IMG/VR virus record: IMGVR_UViG_3300033143_002846
Location: 1-20,717 of that record
From: a virus
Direction: 5' to 3' (one strand)
Length of the DNA stretch: 20,717 nucleotides
A model generated the notes under the pieces. It saw only the letters and a program-made list of their open reading frames with translations, searched no databases and had not been told where the DNA came from. Positions 7,269 to 15,600 of the stretch are shown in pieces. The first letter of the stretch is position 1. Each line of letters opens with the position of its first letter. Made by a program: the position numbers and the translations under genes.

Positions 7269-8510
7269 ATGTTAATACAAATAACCATAACCATTCCACC
7301 TGGAGGCGCTGCTGGACCTTTTGACTTATATTCAGATGCGGACGGATTTACAACTCCATTTGAAACACAAGTCCCAGCTGTAGATTTAGTAGCTGGATAT
7401 ACAGTTACACTTCCTATGGGAGCAACCATTATACGAGTTTGCTCTGTTGGTACATGTGAAAATTGTATTGACTTACCAACTAATTGTCCAACTACTACAA
7501 CAACAACTGTTGCACCTACCACTACAACAACAACAACGGTAGCTACAACAACTACAAGTACAACAGTAGCTCCGACAACAACAACAACAACTACTGCAGC
7601 AACAACAACTACAACTACCACTGCAGCAACTACTACAACTACTACCACTGCACCTACAACAACAACTACTACTACAGCAGCTACTACAACTACAACTACT
7701 ACTGGAAATCCTGAAAAGTTAGGTTGGGAACTTACAACTACTACAGCTTCTGAAATATTTGCTGTAGGTATGCAAATACTTGTAAATGATGTTGTTCAAG
7801 TTCAGGAAAGTATTGATGGAGCTAACTATCCGTTAACAGGTGAGATTCTGGTTGGTACAGGAGCAACCGTAAAAGTAATAGTTACAAATCAAAAGACTGG
7901 AATACATACTTTCCAAAACAGAGCACTATTACAAGGTCTTGGATCACCAGCTGTAATATTAAGTGATACTCAATCTGCAACTAATTCACTTGTTTCTGAT
8001 GTATCATTTATTAAAGGTGGACTTACAGAAGATCTTGAGGTCATTGGTAATATTATAGTAAATACAACAACTACTAGTACTACAACAATTATAGAGACAA
8101 CAACTACTAGTACAACCACTGCAGCCCCAACAACAACTACCACTACGACTAGTGCTGTAGGAGCTTGTGATTTAGGTACTATAACAGCAACTGCACCTTC
8201 TCAAACAACTACAACTACTACTACAGTGGGTGGGTTGACACAAGGATTATTAAGTGAATTTGGACAAACAAGTTCTACTTCTGCATGTACTCAAAGTACA
8301 ACATTAGATGTTTGGGTGTCCAACGTTAATGCAAGTAATGCACCAACTACTAGCTCTGTTATTTATCTGAATGCGATGGGAACTTCTGTTTTCCAAGGTA
8401 ATACTTTACAACCATGGCACATCTTTGAAGTTTCAGGTAGTGCACAGTATTCATTTGAAGTTGACGGAAATGGTAATGTTGGAGGACCAATCGATATATG
8501 TACAGTTTAA
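7269..8510 (+). CDS. Thr-linker-rich modular protein with N-terminal docking-type domain and C-terminal Cys-bounded domain
   Basis: This is a 413-residue protein. Residues 1-70 are the closest relative of the 886 gene's N-terminal domain (G-P-F-D-L-Y-S-D-A-D-G-F-T-T-P-F). Residues 75-145 are almost pure Thr in nine-residue units. A middle domain (about 149-264; W-E-L ... I-L-V-N-D-V-V-Q-V-Q) has beta-rich character. Two more Thr-rich stretches lie at 266-294 and 313-319, and the protein ends in a Cys-bounded domain (about 339-413) containing V-I-Y-L-N-A-M-G-T-S-V-F-Q-G-N and F-E-V-D-G-N-G-N-V. That last domain resembles one in the accessory part of the 2212-residue protein. There is no signal peptide or enzyme motif. 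The design looks like domains on extended stalks, so a virion surface filament or adsorption factor is likely, but this is inferred. Confidence 0.75.
   Translation: MLIQITITIPPGGAAGPFDLYSDADGFTTPFETQVPAVDLVAGYTVTLPMGATIIRVCSVGTCENCIDLPTNCPTTTTTTVAPTTTTTTTVATTTTSTTVAPTTTTTTTAATTTTTTTAATTTTTTTAPTTTTTTTAATTTTTTTGNPEKLGWELTTTTASEIFAVGMQILVNDVVQVQESIDGANYPLTGEILVGTGATVKVIVTNQKTGIHTFQNRALLQGLGSPAVILSDTQSATNSLVSDVSFIKGGLTEDLEVIGNIIVNTTTTSTTTIIETTTTSTTTAAPTTTTTTTSAVGACDLGTITATAPSQTTTTTTTVGGLTQGLLSEFGQTSSTSACTQSTTLDVWVSNVNASNAPTTSSVIYLNAMGTSVFQGNTLQPWHIFEVSGSAQYSFEVDGNGNVGGPIDICTV
7491..7703 (+). repeat. Poly-Thr tract of about eight nine-codon units
   Basis: Seventy-one codons encode units of six to seven Thr plus two small residues (V-A-P, V-A, A-A or A-P). 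The period is 27 bases, with one ten-codon unit. Thr codons are mixed ACA, ACT and ACC with a single ACG, so this is not a pure triplet microsatellite. It forms a long linker between the N-terminal domain and the rest of the 413-residue protein. Confidence 0.9.
8064..8150 (+). repeat. Second Thr-rich linker of the 413-residue protein
   Basis: This encodes T4-S-T3-I-I-E, T4-S-T3-A-A-P and T7. Two eight-residue Thr/Ser units precede a canonical seven-Thr unit. A further seven-Thr run lies at 8205-8225. Confidence 0.85.
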
Positions 8511-8536
8511 TTTATAAATCTTAAAAACAATATAAT

Positions 8537-8773
8537 ATGGCTTTTACCGTAAATGTAAAAATAACAGCACCAGTTGGAGCTGATTCAGGACCTTGTGATA
8601 TATATGAAAATGGTGATCTTTACACCACTCCTGTAGCTACTGGTGTGTCAATAAGCTCCCTCACATCACCAGCTGGTTTTGATGTTGGGGTAAATCAAAA
8701 CACAACACTTATAAGAGTTTATAACACTGGAACGTGTTCAAACTTTGAGACTGTTGCAATCTTATTTTCATAA
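8537..8773 (+). CDS. Stand-alone small beta domain protein, divergent copy
   Basis: The 78-residue protein is a divergent copy of the shared domain. It keeps the first beta strand (V-N-V-K-I-T-A), S-G-P-C-D-I-Y in place of G-P-F-D-L-Y, T-T-P at the core, and L-I-R-V ... T-G-T-C near the end. The S-D-x-D-G segment is replaced by E-N-G-D-L. It has no linker and no fused partner. The start context is an A/T-rich AATATAATATG, 26 bases after the previous stop, the widest gap inside this block. The function is unknown; membership of the family is clear from the order of the conserved positions. Confidence 0.7.
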   Translation: MAFTVNVKITAPVGADSGPCDIYENGDLYTTPVATGVSISSLTSPAGFDVGVNQNTTLIRVYNTGTCSNFETVAILFS

Positions 8774-8779
8774 TACAAT

Positions 8780-9007
8780 ATGACAGCTTTAATAAAAATA
8801 GACACAATAGGTGAAGATCTTCATTTGTTTAACCTCTACTCGGACATAAATAACTTTACAGCTCCATTTGCAACAAATGTAACTAGAGATGAACTGTTAG
8901 GTAAGGATAAAGTAGATGGTTATCCAACTGATCAATTGCCTGATTTAGCAACAGTTGTTAGAGTTATGGCAATTGATGAAGGGGTATTCCTAGATATTAA
9001 TGTATAA
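8780..9007 (+). CDS. Stand-alone small beta domain protein, last gene of the first block
   Basis: The 75-residue protein carries F-N-L-Y-S-D-I-N-N-F-T-A-P-F-A-T-N-V, closely matching the 7017 gene, then an insertion (G-K-D-K-V-D-G-Y) and V-V-R-V-M-A-I. It lacks the G-x-C end found in most copies. It starts 6 bases after the previous stop, and two abutting hairpins follow within 2 bases of its own stop, so it closes the transcription unit. Confidence 0.72.
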   Translation: MTALIKIDTIGEDLHLFNLYSDINNFTAPFATNVTRDELLGKDKVDGYPTDQLPDLATVVRVMAIDEGVFLDINV

Positions 9008-9008
9008 A

Positions 9009-9038
9009 AAGTCTTGTTTTGTTGGTTTTACAAGGCTT
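9009..9038 (+). other. Stem-loop directly upstream of the terminator
   Basis: AAGTCTTGT (9009-9017) pairs with ACAAGGCTT (9030-9038) over nine positions with one G-U pair and a 12-base loop. It has no T tract of its own and ends exactly where the terminator stem begins. It could stabilise the 3' end of the transcript or be a degraded earlier terminator. Confidence 0.6.
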
Positions 9039-9072
9039 CTCCTAGGGTTATTAGTAGCCCTAGGAGTTTTTT
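9039..9072 (+). terminator. Rho-independent terminator
   Basis: CTCCTAGGGTTA (9039-9050) pairs with TAGCCCTAGGAG (9055-9066) over twelve positions with one G-U pair and a four-base loop TTAG, followed by TTTTTT (9067-9072). This is a strong intrinsic terminator separating the accessory tail block from the conserved virion block. Confidence 0.9.
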
Positions 9073-9121
9073 ATTTATAACTAAATTGATTATAAATAAT
9101 AACCTGGTTTAGTAAATTTAT

Positions 9122-9153
9122 TTGTAATATCCAAAATAAATTTTATATCTTTA
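9122..9153 (+). promoter_or_regulatory. Candidate Bacteroidota-type promoter
   Basis: TTG at 9122-9124 (part of TTTG) is followed after 21 bases by TATCTTTA (9146-9153). This fits the Bacteroidota pattern of a -33 TTG and a -7 TAnnTTTG with one mismatch in the last base. It lies between a terminator and the first gene of the next block and would leave a leader of roughly 20 bases. The rest of the 9008-9181 gap shows nothing else I can support. Confidence 0.5.
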
Positions 9154-9181
9154 CAATATTTTTTAACTAAAGCACAATTAA

Positions 9182-10423
9182 ATGTCGTACAATGAGAAAC
9201 TACTCAGACAGCTAGAGGGACTACTGGGCTGGAAGAAAAGTAAAAAGTTTTATGCTGAAAAGCTAAACATAACAGAAGATGAAGTAGATGAATTAATTAA
9301 GGAGATCAGAAGTAGAGACAAAGATGAAGGAGAAGCATTCTTAAAAACATCAAACGATTCAACAACCTTTGAATCACTAAAGAAGGTTAACAATGAGAAG
9401 GGAACTATAGAGAGTACGATTACTCTTGATTATGAACCTAAAGACCACCTGGAGCTAGCAAAGCTTCACAAAATAGACCTAGACAAATACATAATTACAA
9501 ACTACTGGTCTAAAGTACTTCCAAGCGGAAAGTTTACTTCCTCAGTATTTTCAAAGAGGAAAACACCAACAGATTACACAGCTGAGGATTTCAGCAAGTT
9601 CTTAGAGAACTATAAATCAAATTACATTCCAATCCCTTCACCAGAGAGAAATGGTAATAGAGATATTACAGATGTTGAAATATCTTTATCTGATTACCAT
9701 TTAGCAAAACGATACGTTGATGGTGATAACAATCCTGCAGTAAGAGCAAGAAGATTCTTTGATGTGGCTCAAAATTTGATGCACAAAGTAAGATCTGTTT
9801 ATGATGTAGACAAGGTGGTATTCCCAATATCTAATGACTTTTTTCATACAGATAACTATCAAAATTCAACAACAAACGGAACACCACAAGACACTATATT
9901 AGATTATTCTTCTGAGTATGAATTAGGTTTTGCAGTACTTGTAGATACTATCAAGATGTTAAAAGCAAACTCTAATCATGTAGAAGTTATATTAGTACAA
10001 GGTAATCATGATAGAACAAAGTCTTTTTATCTAGCACATGCATTAGATATATACTTTACAGATGAAAAGAATATAAGCTTTATAAGAGATGAAGGATTAA
10101 TAAAAGCAACTGTAGTTGGTGAAACATTTATAGGTTACCATCATGGGAACTGTAAGATAGATCAACTACCACTATTATTTGCCACTCATCCAAAGTATGC
10201 ATCTATGTTTGGTAATTCTAAATATAGAGAAGTCCATACAGGTGATAAACATCACTATATGGCTAAAGAAATAAAAGGGGTTAGAATACAACAAATGCCT
10301 AGTTTATCTGGTACAGATAGATGGCATAAAGATAACAACTTTGTACATAGTGTACGAGCTGCTCTTGCTTTAGTCTATGATAATGATCTTGGTAAGGTGG
10401 CTGAATTTGAAGAAAGAATATAA
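9182..10423 (+). CDS. Calcineurin-like metallophosphoesterase with N-terminal helix-turn-helix-like region
   Basis: This is a 413-residue protein. The metal-binding motifs of the metallophosphatase fold appear in order: D171-Y-H173; N218-D219-F-F-H222-T-D224 in place of GDxxD; G274-N-H-D277; H320-H321 in G-Y-H-H-G; and H352-T-G-D-K-H-H358. Residues 8-45 look like a winged-helix or helix-turn-helix segment (W-K-K-S-K-K-F-Y-A-E-K-L-N-I-T-E-D-E-V). Such enzymes hydrolyse phosphodiesters using two metal ions. Phage members next to structural genes are often annotated as DNA exonucleases or phosphoesterases, but the substrate here cannot be told from sequence. It is the first gene after the candidate promoter and is followed 2 bases later by a tail-ring gene. 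It may act on DNA during packaging or entry (inference). Confidence 0.85.
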   Translation: MSYNEKLLRQLEGLLGWKKSKKFYAEKLNITEDEVDELIKEIRSRDKDEGEAFLKTSNDSTTFESLKKVNNEKGTIESTITLDYEPKDHLELAKLHKIDLDKYIITNYWSKVLPSGKFTSSVFSKRKTPTDYTAEDFSKFLENYKSNYIPIPSPERNGNRDITDVEISLSDYHLAKRYVDGDNNPAVRARRFFDVAQNLMHKVRSVYDVDKVVFPISNDFFHTDNYQNSTTNGTPQDTILDYSSEYELGFAVLVDTIKMLKANSNHVEVILVQGNHDRTKSFYLAHALDIYFTDEKNISFIRDEGLIKATVVGETFIGYHHGNCKIDQLPLLFATHPKYASMFGNSKYREVHTGDKHHYMAKEIKGVRIQQMPSLSGTDRWHKDNNFVHSVRAALALVYDNDLGKVAEFEERI

Positions 10424-10425
10424 TT

Positions 10426-11151
10426 ATGGCAACATTAAGAAAATTGGTTTCAGATGTGCGATCTACGCATAAGATTTTATCAACTGATGCACTTATTACA
10501 GACAGAGCAATTGCTTCTGAAATAAGAAATAATGCCTTGACGTTAATTAAAAGAGAAACCAATGTAAGGAAGTTATGGGCTAGCGATACCCTGTTTACTA
10601 CCATTCCTTGTTTAGAGATGGTAGAAGTTCCTATTTCAGAATGTTGTGAATATGCTGACCCTTGCACTGTAGCAAGAACTAAATTTAAACTACCTAGAAT
10701 ATCAGAAGGTAACTATCAATATGTAATTCAAGGTGTTTACTCCATAAACGCTATGGGAGGAAAAGGTACTAAACTAAAAGAAATAACAATAAACAGATAT
10801 CTAAATATACTGAAACTTAGAATAATTAAAAAGGACAGTTATTTTTGGATATCTAATGGTTACTTATATGTGAGTAACCCATTATTAAAATCAATAAGGT
10901 TGGCAGCATTATTTGAAGAAGATGTGCCTAATGAAATAATGTATCCAGATTGTGATTGTGGCACAAATTATTCTGTAGAGGATCTATGTAAGAACCCACT
11001 GGATAAAGAATATGCACTTCCTGGATACTTAGAGCAACAAGTCCTTGCAATGACTTCTACAAAACTTTTATCTACATATTTTCAAATTAAGACAGATATG
11101 AGTAACGAAGGAATAGATGGACAAGCACCAAACGCCCAGCCTACAAATTAA
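10426..11151 (+). CDS. crAss-like tail-ring / connector type structural protein
   Basis: The 241-residue protein starts M-A-T-L-R-K-L-V-S-D-V-R-S. It has a helical N-terminal region (V-R-K-L-W), then V-A-R-T-K-F-K-L-P-R-I, and further on Y-F-W-I-S-N-G-Y-L-Y-V-S-N-P. A cluster D-C-D-C precedes L-P-G-Y-L-E-Q-Q-V at the C-terminal helix. These elements, and the position before two other ring-like genes and a giant tail protein, match from memory the tail-ring proteins of crAss-like phages, which stack below the portal. I cannot say which ring it is. The C-terminal 20 residues are polar and probably disordered. Gene spacing is 2 bases upstream and 6 downstream. Confidence 0.6.
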   Translation: MATLRKLVSDVRSTHKILSTDALITDRAIASEIRNNALTLIKRETNVRKLWASDTLFTTIPCLEMVEVPISECCEYADPCTVARTKFKLPRISEGNYQYVIQGVYSINAMGGKGTKLKEITINRYLNILKLRIIKKDSYFWISNGYLYVSNPLLKSIRLAALFEEDVPNEIMYPDCDCGTNYSVEDLCKNPLDKEYALPGYLEQQVLAMTSTKLLSTYFQIKTDMSNEGIDGQAPNAQPTN

Positions 11152-11157
11152 TAACAA

Positions 11158-11637
11158 ATGGCTAGAGTCTCTGTTGATTGGAGAAGTGCAAGTAAAGATA
11201 ACTACAATGATTTCTGTAAGAAACACCCTTTGGTGAATCTGTCTTTTGATGAGTGGAGAAATATATTGTATCAGTACAATGATGCATTTAAACACTATAT
11301 ATTAGAAACAGGAAAGAAAGAAAAGTTAGTAGGTAGCCTTGGACAATTTTCTATAAACAAAAAGAAAAGAAGAAGAGTGAAAGGTGTAGATGGTAAAGAG
11401 TTTGTTAACTTACCTATTGACTGGCAGAAAACTAAAGAGAAAGGAAAAGTTATATATAACTTTAACTATCACACAGAAGGATATTTCTTTGGGTGGATGT
11501 GGTTTAAAGATAGCGCTAGATTTAGGAACTCTGAATTATGGTACTTTAAACCCTCAAGAATTACCTCAAGATTATTATCACACTATATAAAAACTGACGA
11601 TAAATACCAACACATGTATCATGAATGGAAAAAATAA
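11158..11637 (+). CDS. Conserved crAss-like tail/connector protein
   Basis: The 159-residue basic protein contains L-S-F-D-E-W-R-N-I-L-Y-Q-Y-N (29-42), a Lys/Arg-rich patch K-K-K-R-R-R after F-S-I-N, L-P-I-D-W-Q-K-T-K-E-K-G-K, and a His/aromatic stretch N-Y-H-T-E-G-Y-F-F-G-W-M-W-F. It ends in Y-H-E-W-K-K. I recall this combination as a very conserved small protein in the tail-ring cluster of crAss-like phages. It is most likely a ring or adaptor subunit; the basic patch could contact DNA in the tail channel, which is inference. It lies between two ring-type genes with 6- and 3-base gaps. Confidence 0.6.
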   Translation: MARVSVDWRSASKDNYNDFCKKHPLVNLSFDEWRNILYQYNDAFKHYILETGKKEKLVGSLGQFSINKKKRRRVKGVDGKEFVNLPIDWQKTKEKGKVIYNFNYHTEGYFFGWMWFKDSARFRNSELWYFKPSRITSRLLSHYIKTDDKYQHMYHEWKK

Positions 11638-11640
11638 ATT

Positions 11641-12615
11641 ATGTCGTACTACTATAAATACAATTTTATTTCCCCAGAGCCTATATACGCTACTGTAAAA
11701 GAAGAACTTAAAAGTTACTTTGATACAGGTGCTGTAGATGATTTGCTCTTCCCTACCTATCTAGACAAGTGTCTAAGAAAGCTAGGCAGAACTACTTATG
11801 TAATAAGTGAACAAGTGTTGTTTATTGAAGACTTTCAAGCAAGATTACCAGATAACTTTCATGCTGTTAGAGAAGCTTGGATGTGTGCTGAGATACCAGG
11901 AAACCCTTATCCTTCTGCTACATCATTCTATTCACAAGCAGCTAATGCAACAACAATACAAATATCCCCACTAACAATAGGAGGAACACCTTGTAACAAT
12001 CCTGAGTGTCAACATCCAAGTTGTGATGGTACATGTATGCCTGAATTAGTTCAAGCAGTATATAAAACAAACAACGAGATAGCTAGATCATATAGACATA
12101 GTTATTTACTAAGACCAGGTAATATTTCTACAAGAAAACAATGTGATGTAAGTTACAGAAATGACTGGAACAACTTTGCACCACCTGTAAGAGAGTTTAC
12201 TCCTGGATCTGCAACCTATGATTCATTTGATATTAGAGATAATAAGTTTGTAACTAATTTTAGAAATGGCGTAGTTCACTTAATGTTTTATGCCACAGAA
12301 TATGATACAACAGGAAATCAACTGGTTCCTGATAATTATCGTATAGCAGAATATGTTGAATCATTTCTTAAGTTCAAAGTTTTTGAAACATTAACTAATC
12401 AAACAAATGATGAAACTTTTAATCAACTTCAACAAAAGCTGGCTTATTATAAGCAAGAATATAATGAGAAGTATATAGAAGCAGAGATTGAAATTAAAAA
12501 ACAAACTCCTTGGGAGAAACAAAGGAGAATAAAAAAAGACTTGAACAGGTTTAACAAGTATGAACTTCCAACTCGTACAAATAGATACGGTACAAGAAGA
12601 AGACGCAATAATTAA
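11641..12615 (+). CDS. crAss-like tail-ring type structural protein
   Basis: The 324-residue protein begins M-S-Y-Y-Y-K-Y-N-F-I-S-P-E-P-I, then V-K-E-E-L-K-S-Y-F-D-T-G and D-L-L-F-P-T-Y-L-D-K-C-L-R-K-L-G. The middle holds a Cys cluster (C-N-N-P-E-C-Q-H-P-S-C-D-G-T-C) followed by L-L-R-P-G-N-I-S-T-R and F-D-I-R-D-N-K-F-V-T-N-F-R. The C-terminal third is helical and highly charged (E-I-E-I-K-K-Q-T-P-W-E-K-Q-R-R-I) and ends in an Arg/Asn-rich tail. From memory this is one of the best conserved ring proteins of the crAss-like tail, in the functional place of podovirus tail-tube or adaptor proteins. Its neighbours support this. The Cys cluster may bind zinc or iron. Confidence 0.68.
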   Translation: MSYYYKYNFISPEPIYATVKEELKSYFDTGAVDDLLFPTYLDKCLRKLGRTTYVISEQVLFIEDFQARLPDNFHAVREAWMCAEIPGNPYPSATSFYSQAANATTIQISPLTIGGTPCNNPECQHPSCDGTCMPELVQAVYKTNNEIARSYRHSYLLRPGNISTRKQCDVSYRNDWNNFAPPVREFTPGSATYDSFDIRDNKFVTNFRNGVVHLMFYATEYDTTGNQLVPDNYRIAEYVESFLKFKVFETLTNQTNDETFNQLQQKLAYYKQEYNEKYIEAEIEIKKQTPWEKQRRIKKDLNRFNKYELPTRTNRYGTRRRRNN

Positions 12616-12620
12616 GAATT

Positions 12621-15600
12621 ATGGCTAAACAGCAATCAAAAAAAGATTCTGACAAAACAAAGAAGCAGGGTAACATTAGATTAAATCCAAGTGTTGCTAG
12701 GACAGGATTAAACCTAGACAGCTCTATTAATCAAGTTGGTCCTGGAAGACTTACGTATGCTTTAAATGCTGCTGTAGAAAACTTTGACTCTAGTTCTGTA
12801 AACTATCAGAATGAGCCAGGTAATGAGTTGTGTTTAGATTTTCCTTCAGGATATAAACTTATTGGTTCTCATTTTATTCCTGAGAAACGTAAGAATATAT
12901 TCTTTTTAGCCAACCCAAGTATAGGAGGTAGCGAGATTGGGTTTATGGACAATAATGATTGTCAATATCAAACACTTGTAAATGCTCCTTGTCTTAACTT
13001 TGATGTAAATCATCCAATCCCTAAAATTGTACATAGAATAACAAACTGTTCAACAGAACTCTACTGGACAGATGGAGTTAATCCTAGAAGATATTTAGAC
13101 ATAGAAAATATTCCTTATGTAATTAATTTAACAGCAGAGGGTAGCATTTGTAATTCTACAGAAACTGATCAGCTTGATTGTAATCAGCTTAAAATTCAAC
13201 CTAACTTTGACATACCTCAATTAATGATCACTCAGATCAGAAATATAGGTAATTTAAAAGCAGGTACATATCAGTTTGCAATTCAATACTCAGACGCAAG
13301 TGGTAATGAACTTACATCATACTATTCTGTAACTAACCCTTTACCTATTGCTGATGAGTTTACAACAACAGTAAACTTTGATTACCCAGTAGGGAAATCT
13401 ATTGTTGTAGGTGTATCTAATTTAGATTTATCAGGACAGTTTGAATATTACAACTTAGCCGTAATAAAAACTATAAATAACATAACTTCAGTTGAAATTG
13501 TTGGTACATATAGTATTGAAGATTCTACAAGAGAAGTAACTTATACAGGAGGAGATCAGTCACCTATACAGCTTTCCATATCAGATATATTTGAAAAGTT
13601 TCCATATTATGATATTGCACAAGATGTTACAGCTGTACAAGATGTTCTTGTTTGGGACAATCTTACATCTATTGATAGAATCAACTACCAGTCAATTGCA
13701 AATCAAATAACACTCGGTTGGGAGACTTACAGAATACCAGCAGATGAAAATTATGCAGATGAATTAAATGCTGTGAATCTTCGTGGATACATGCGTGATG
13801 AAGTGTATGCATTTGAAATTGTATTTTTATTAAAGAATGGTAAACAGACAGACGGTTTTCACATTCCAGGAAGACAAAGGGGTAGTAACGAATCTTATCC
13901 TGATGTAGCTGATTCAGGACCTAATCAAAATAACGATTTTATTGGAGACCCTGACTACTATGCTGGTGATGTAGGTTATAAATCTTGGTGGAAAGTTTAC
14001 AATACAGCTTCTGTGACAGGAGCCTCTACAGGACAATCTAGTGATCCAAACTACAAAGGACCTTGGGAATATGGTGAGTTTGCATACTGGGAATCAACAG
14101 AAACGTATCCTTGTGAGCCAGATGTTTGGGGAGATTTATCTGAACAACCTATCAGACATCACAAATTTCCAGATGTAGCAGTAAGTCCTATTATAGAAAA
14201 CGGACCAATAGTGTATGACAATGATAAAATTGTTCCTACAATGCAGGACGATGCTGTATTTCCTATTGGTGTAAAAATAGATAATACACAGGTATTTCAA
14301 TTAATTCAAAATTCTGGATTAACACAAGATCAGAAAGATGATATTGTTGCCTACAAGATTGTAAGAGCTGACAGAGGAACAAACAAATCTATAATAGCAA
14401 AAGGTATACTTAGAAATGTAAACAAGTATACTAGAGATGAAGAAGACTACTACTATCCTAACTATCCGTATAATGATCTATCTTCAGACCCATATATTTT
14501 AGCAAACAATAATGCATGGAGTGCTGACTCTGAAGCATACTTAGTGTATTTACCAGAAGCTGAACCAGATACAAGTACTTTTCTTGCAATAATTCAAGGA
14601 CTTGAAGTAACGGTGAATGAAAATGAGGGCGTATTTGAGTATACTAGTGCACTGAATGGTAAAGTGACGCAAGCAGTTATACAATTAGATGAAGTTGTTG
14701 AAATCTGTTCATTAACAAGACCTGTTCCACTTTTAGGTAAGATGGTAATTGGTCCTGGTAATTATGATGTATGGAGAGTATTTACTGATAATACTCTGAC
14801 TTCATGTGGACATAGAATACGTTGGTTTGATCCATTTACTGATTGGAATGATACACCTTATGTTGATGGGGTATTTAGAACCCAATATATGTTTGATAAT
14901 GGAGCTATAGGTAACTCAAAGAAATATACAGTTATTACTGAAGTGGGAGCATCAGCACCAGACGTGATAGAATGTGGTAGAGTTTGGGTAGGCTGGTGGG
15001 TAGATTGTTGTAGACCTAGACAGACATTAATGCCAGAGCAAGTGTTTGGTCCTGGAGAAGTTGAAAATCCTCCAGGGGTTAAAAAAGGTTCTGATTATGA
15101 AGGATCCAGTACAAGTAACAATGGCTGGATAGGTAGAAGAACAAAAAGTAGAAGATCTTCTTTAGGTTGTAAAGCTGAAAAACCTCAACCTTCAATTGAA
15201 GAACAAGAAGGTGAAGACATTACATACAGACAAGTATTTAATTCACCAGAAACATCTTTTGGCCAACCGTTCTTAGGAAGTGTGTTAAAGCTTGAGAGTG
15301 TAATGTTCGGTGGTGGAAAAGCTCATTGGGTAAGCGTTAAAGATAATGCTAACTACAAGCTTCTTTCTAAAGAGGCCCAACAAGATGCATTAGATAGCTC
15401 AAAGAAAATGGCTAGCTTATCAGATCCAGAAAGTTTAGGTGTGATGTTTACAGCATATCAAGCATATCTAACTATCTACGTAAATGGTATTACAAGAAAG
15501 AACTATGCAATGTCATTTAACTCTAGAGCTAATTATGATTATTCTTTTGATATAGGTAATAATGTAAATGGAGGAATCAAACAAAGAGACATAGATTTAA

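Noticed and set aside
7262-7648. Minus-strand open frame rich in valine opposite the Thr tract, with a similar one at 17339-17536
   Set aside because: Poly-Val is simply the complement of the ACN-coded Thr runs; there is no start context and no known domain.
7491-7703. CRISPR array
   Set aside because: The repeats are short coding units without unique spacers and lie in frame within a gene.
7484-7714. Plus-strand Asn/Tyr-rich frame across the Thr tract
   Set aside because: It is the shifted reading of the same triplet repeat inside a well supported gene.
5564-8510. Diversity-generating retroelement target in the collar or Thr-linked proteins
   Set aside because: No reverse transcriptase, template repeat or adenine-biased paired repeat was seen in the window.
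9146-9153. Sigma-70 style -10 box in the same A/T-rich gap
   Set aside because: Many TATA-like hexamers occur in this AT-rich gap without a paired -35; the Bacteroidota pattern with a spaced TTG is the only one with two elements.
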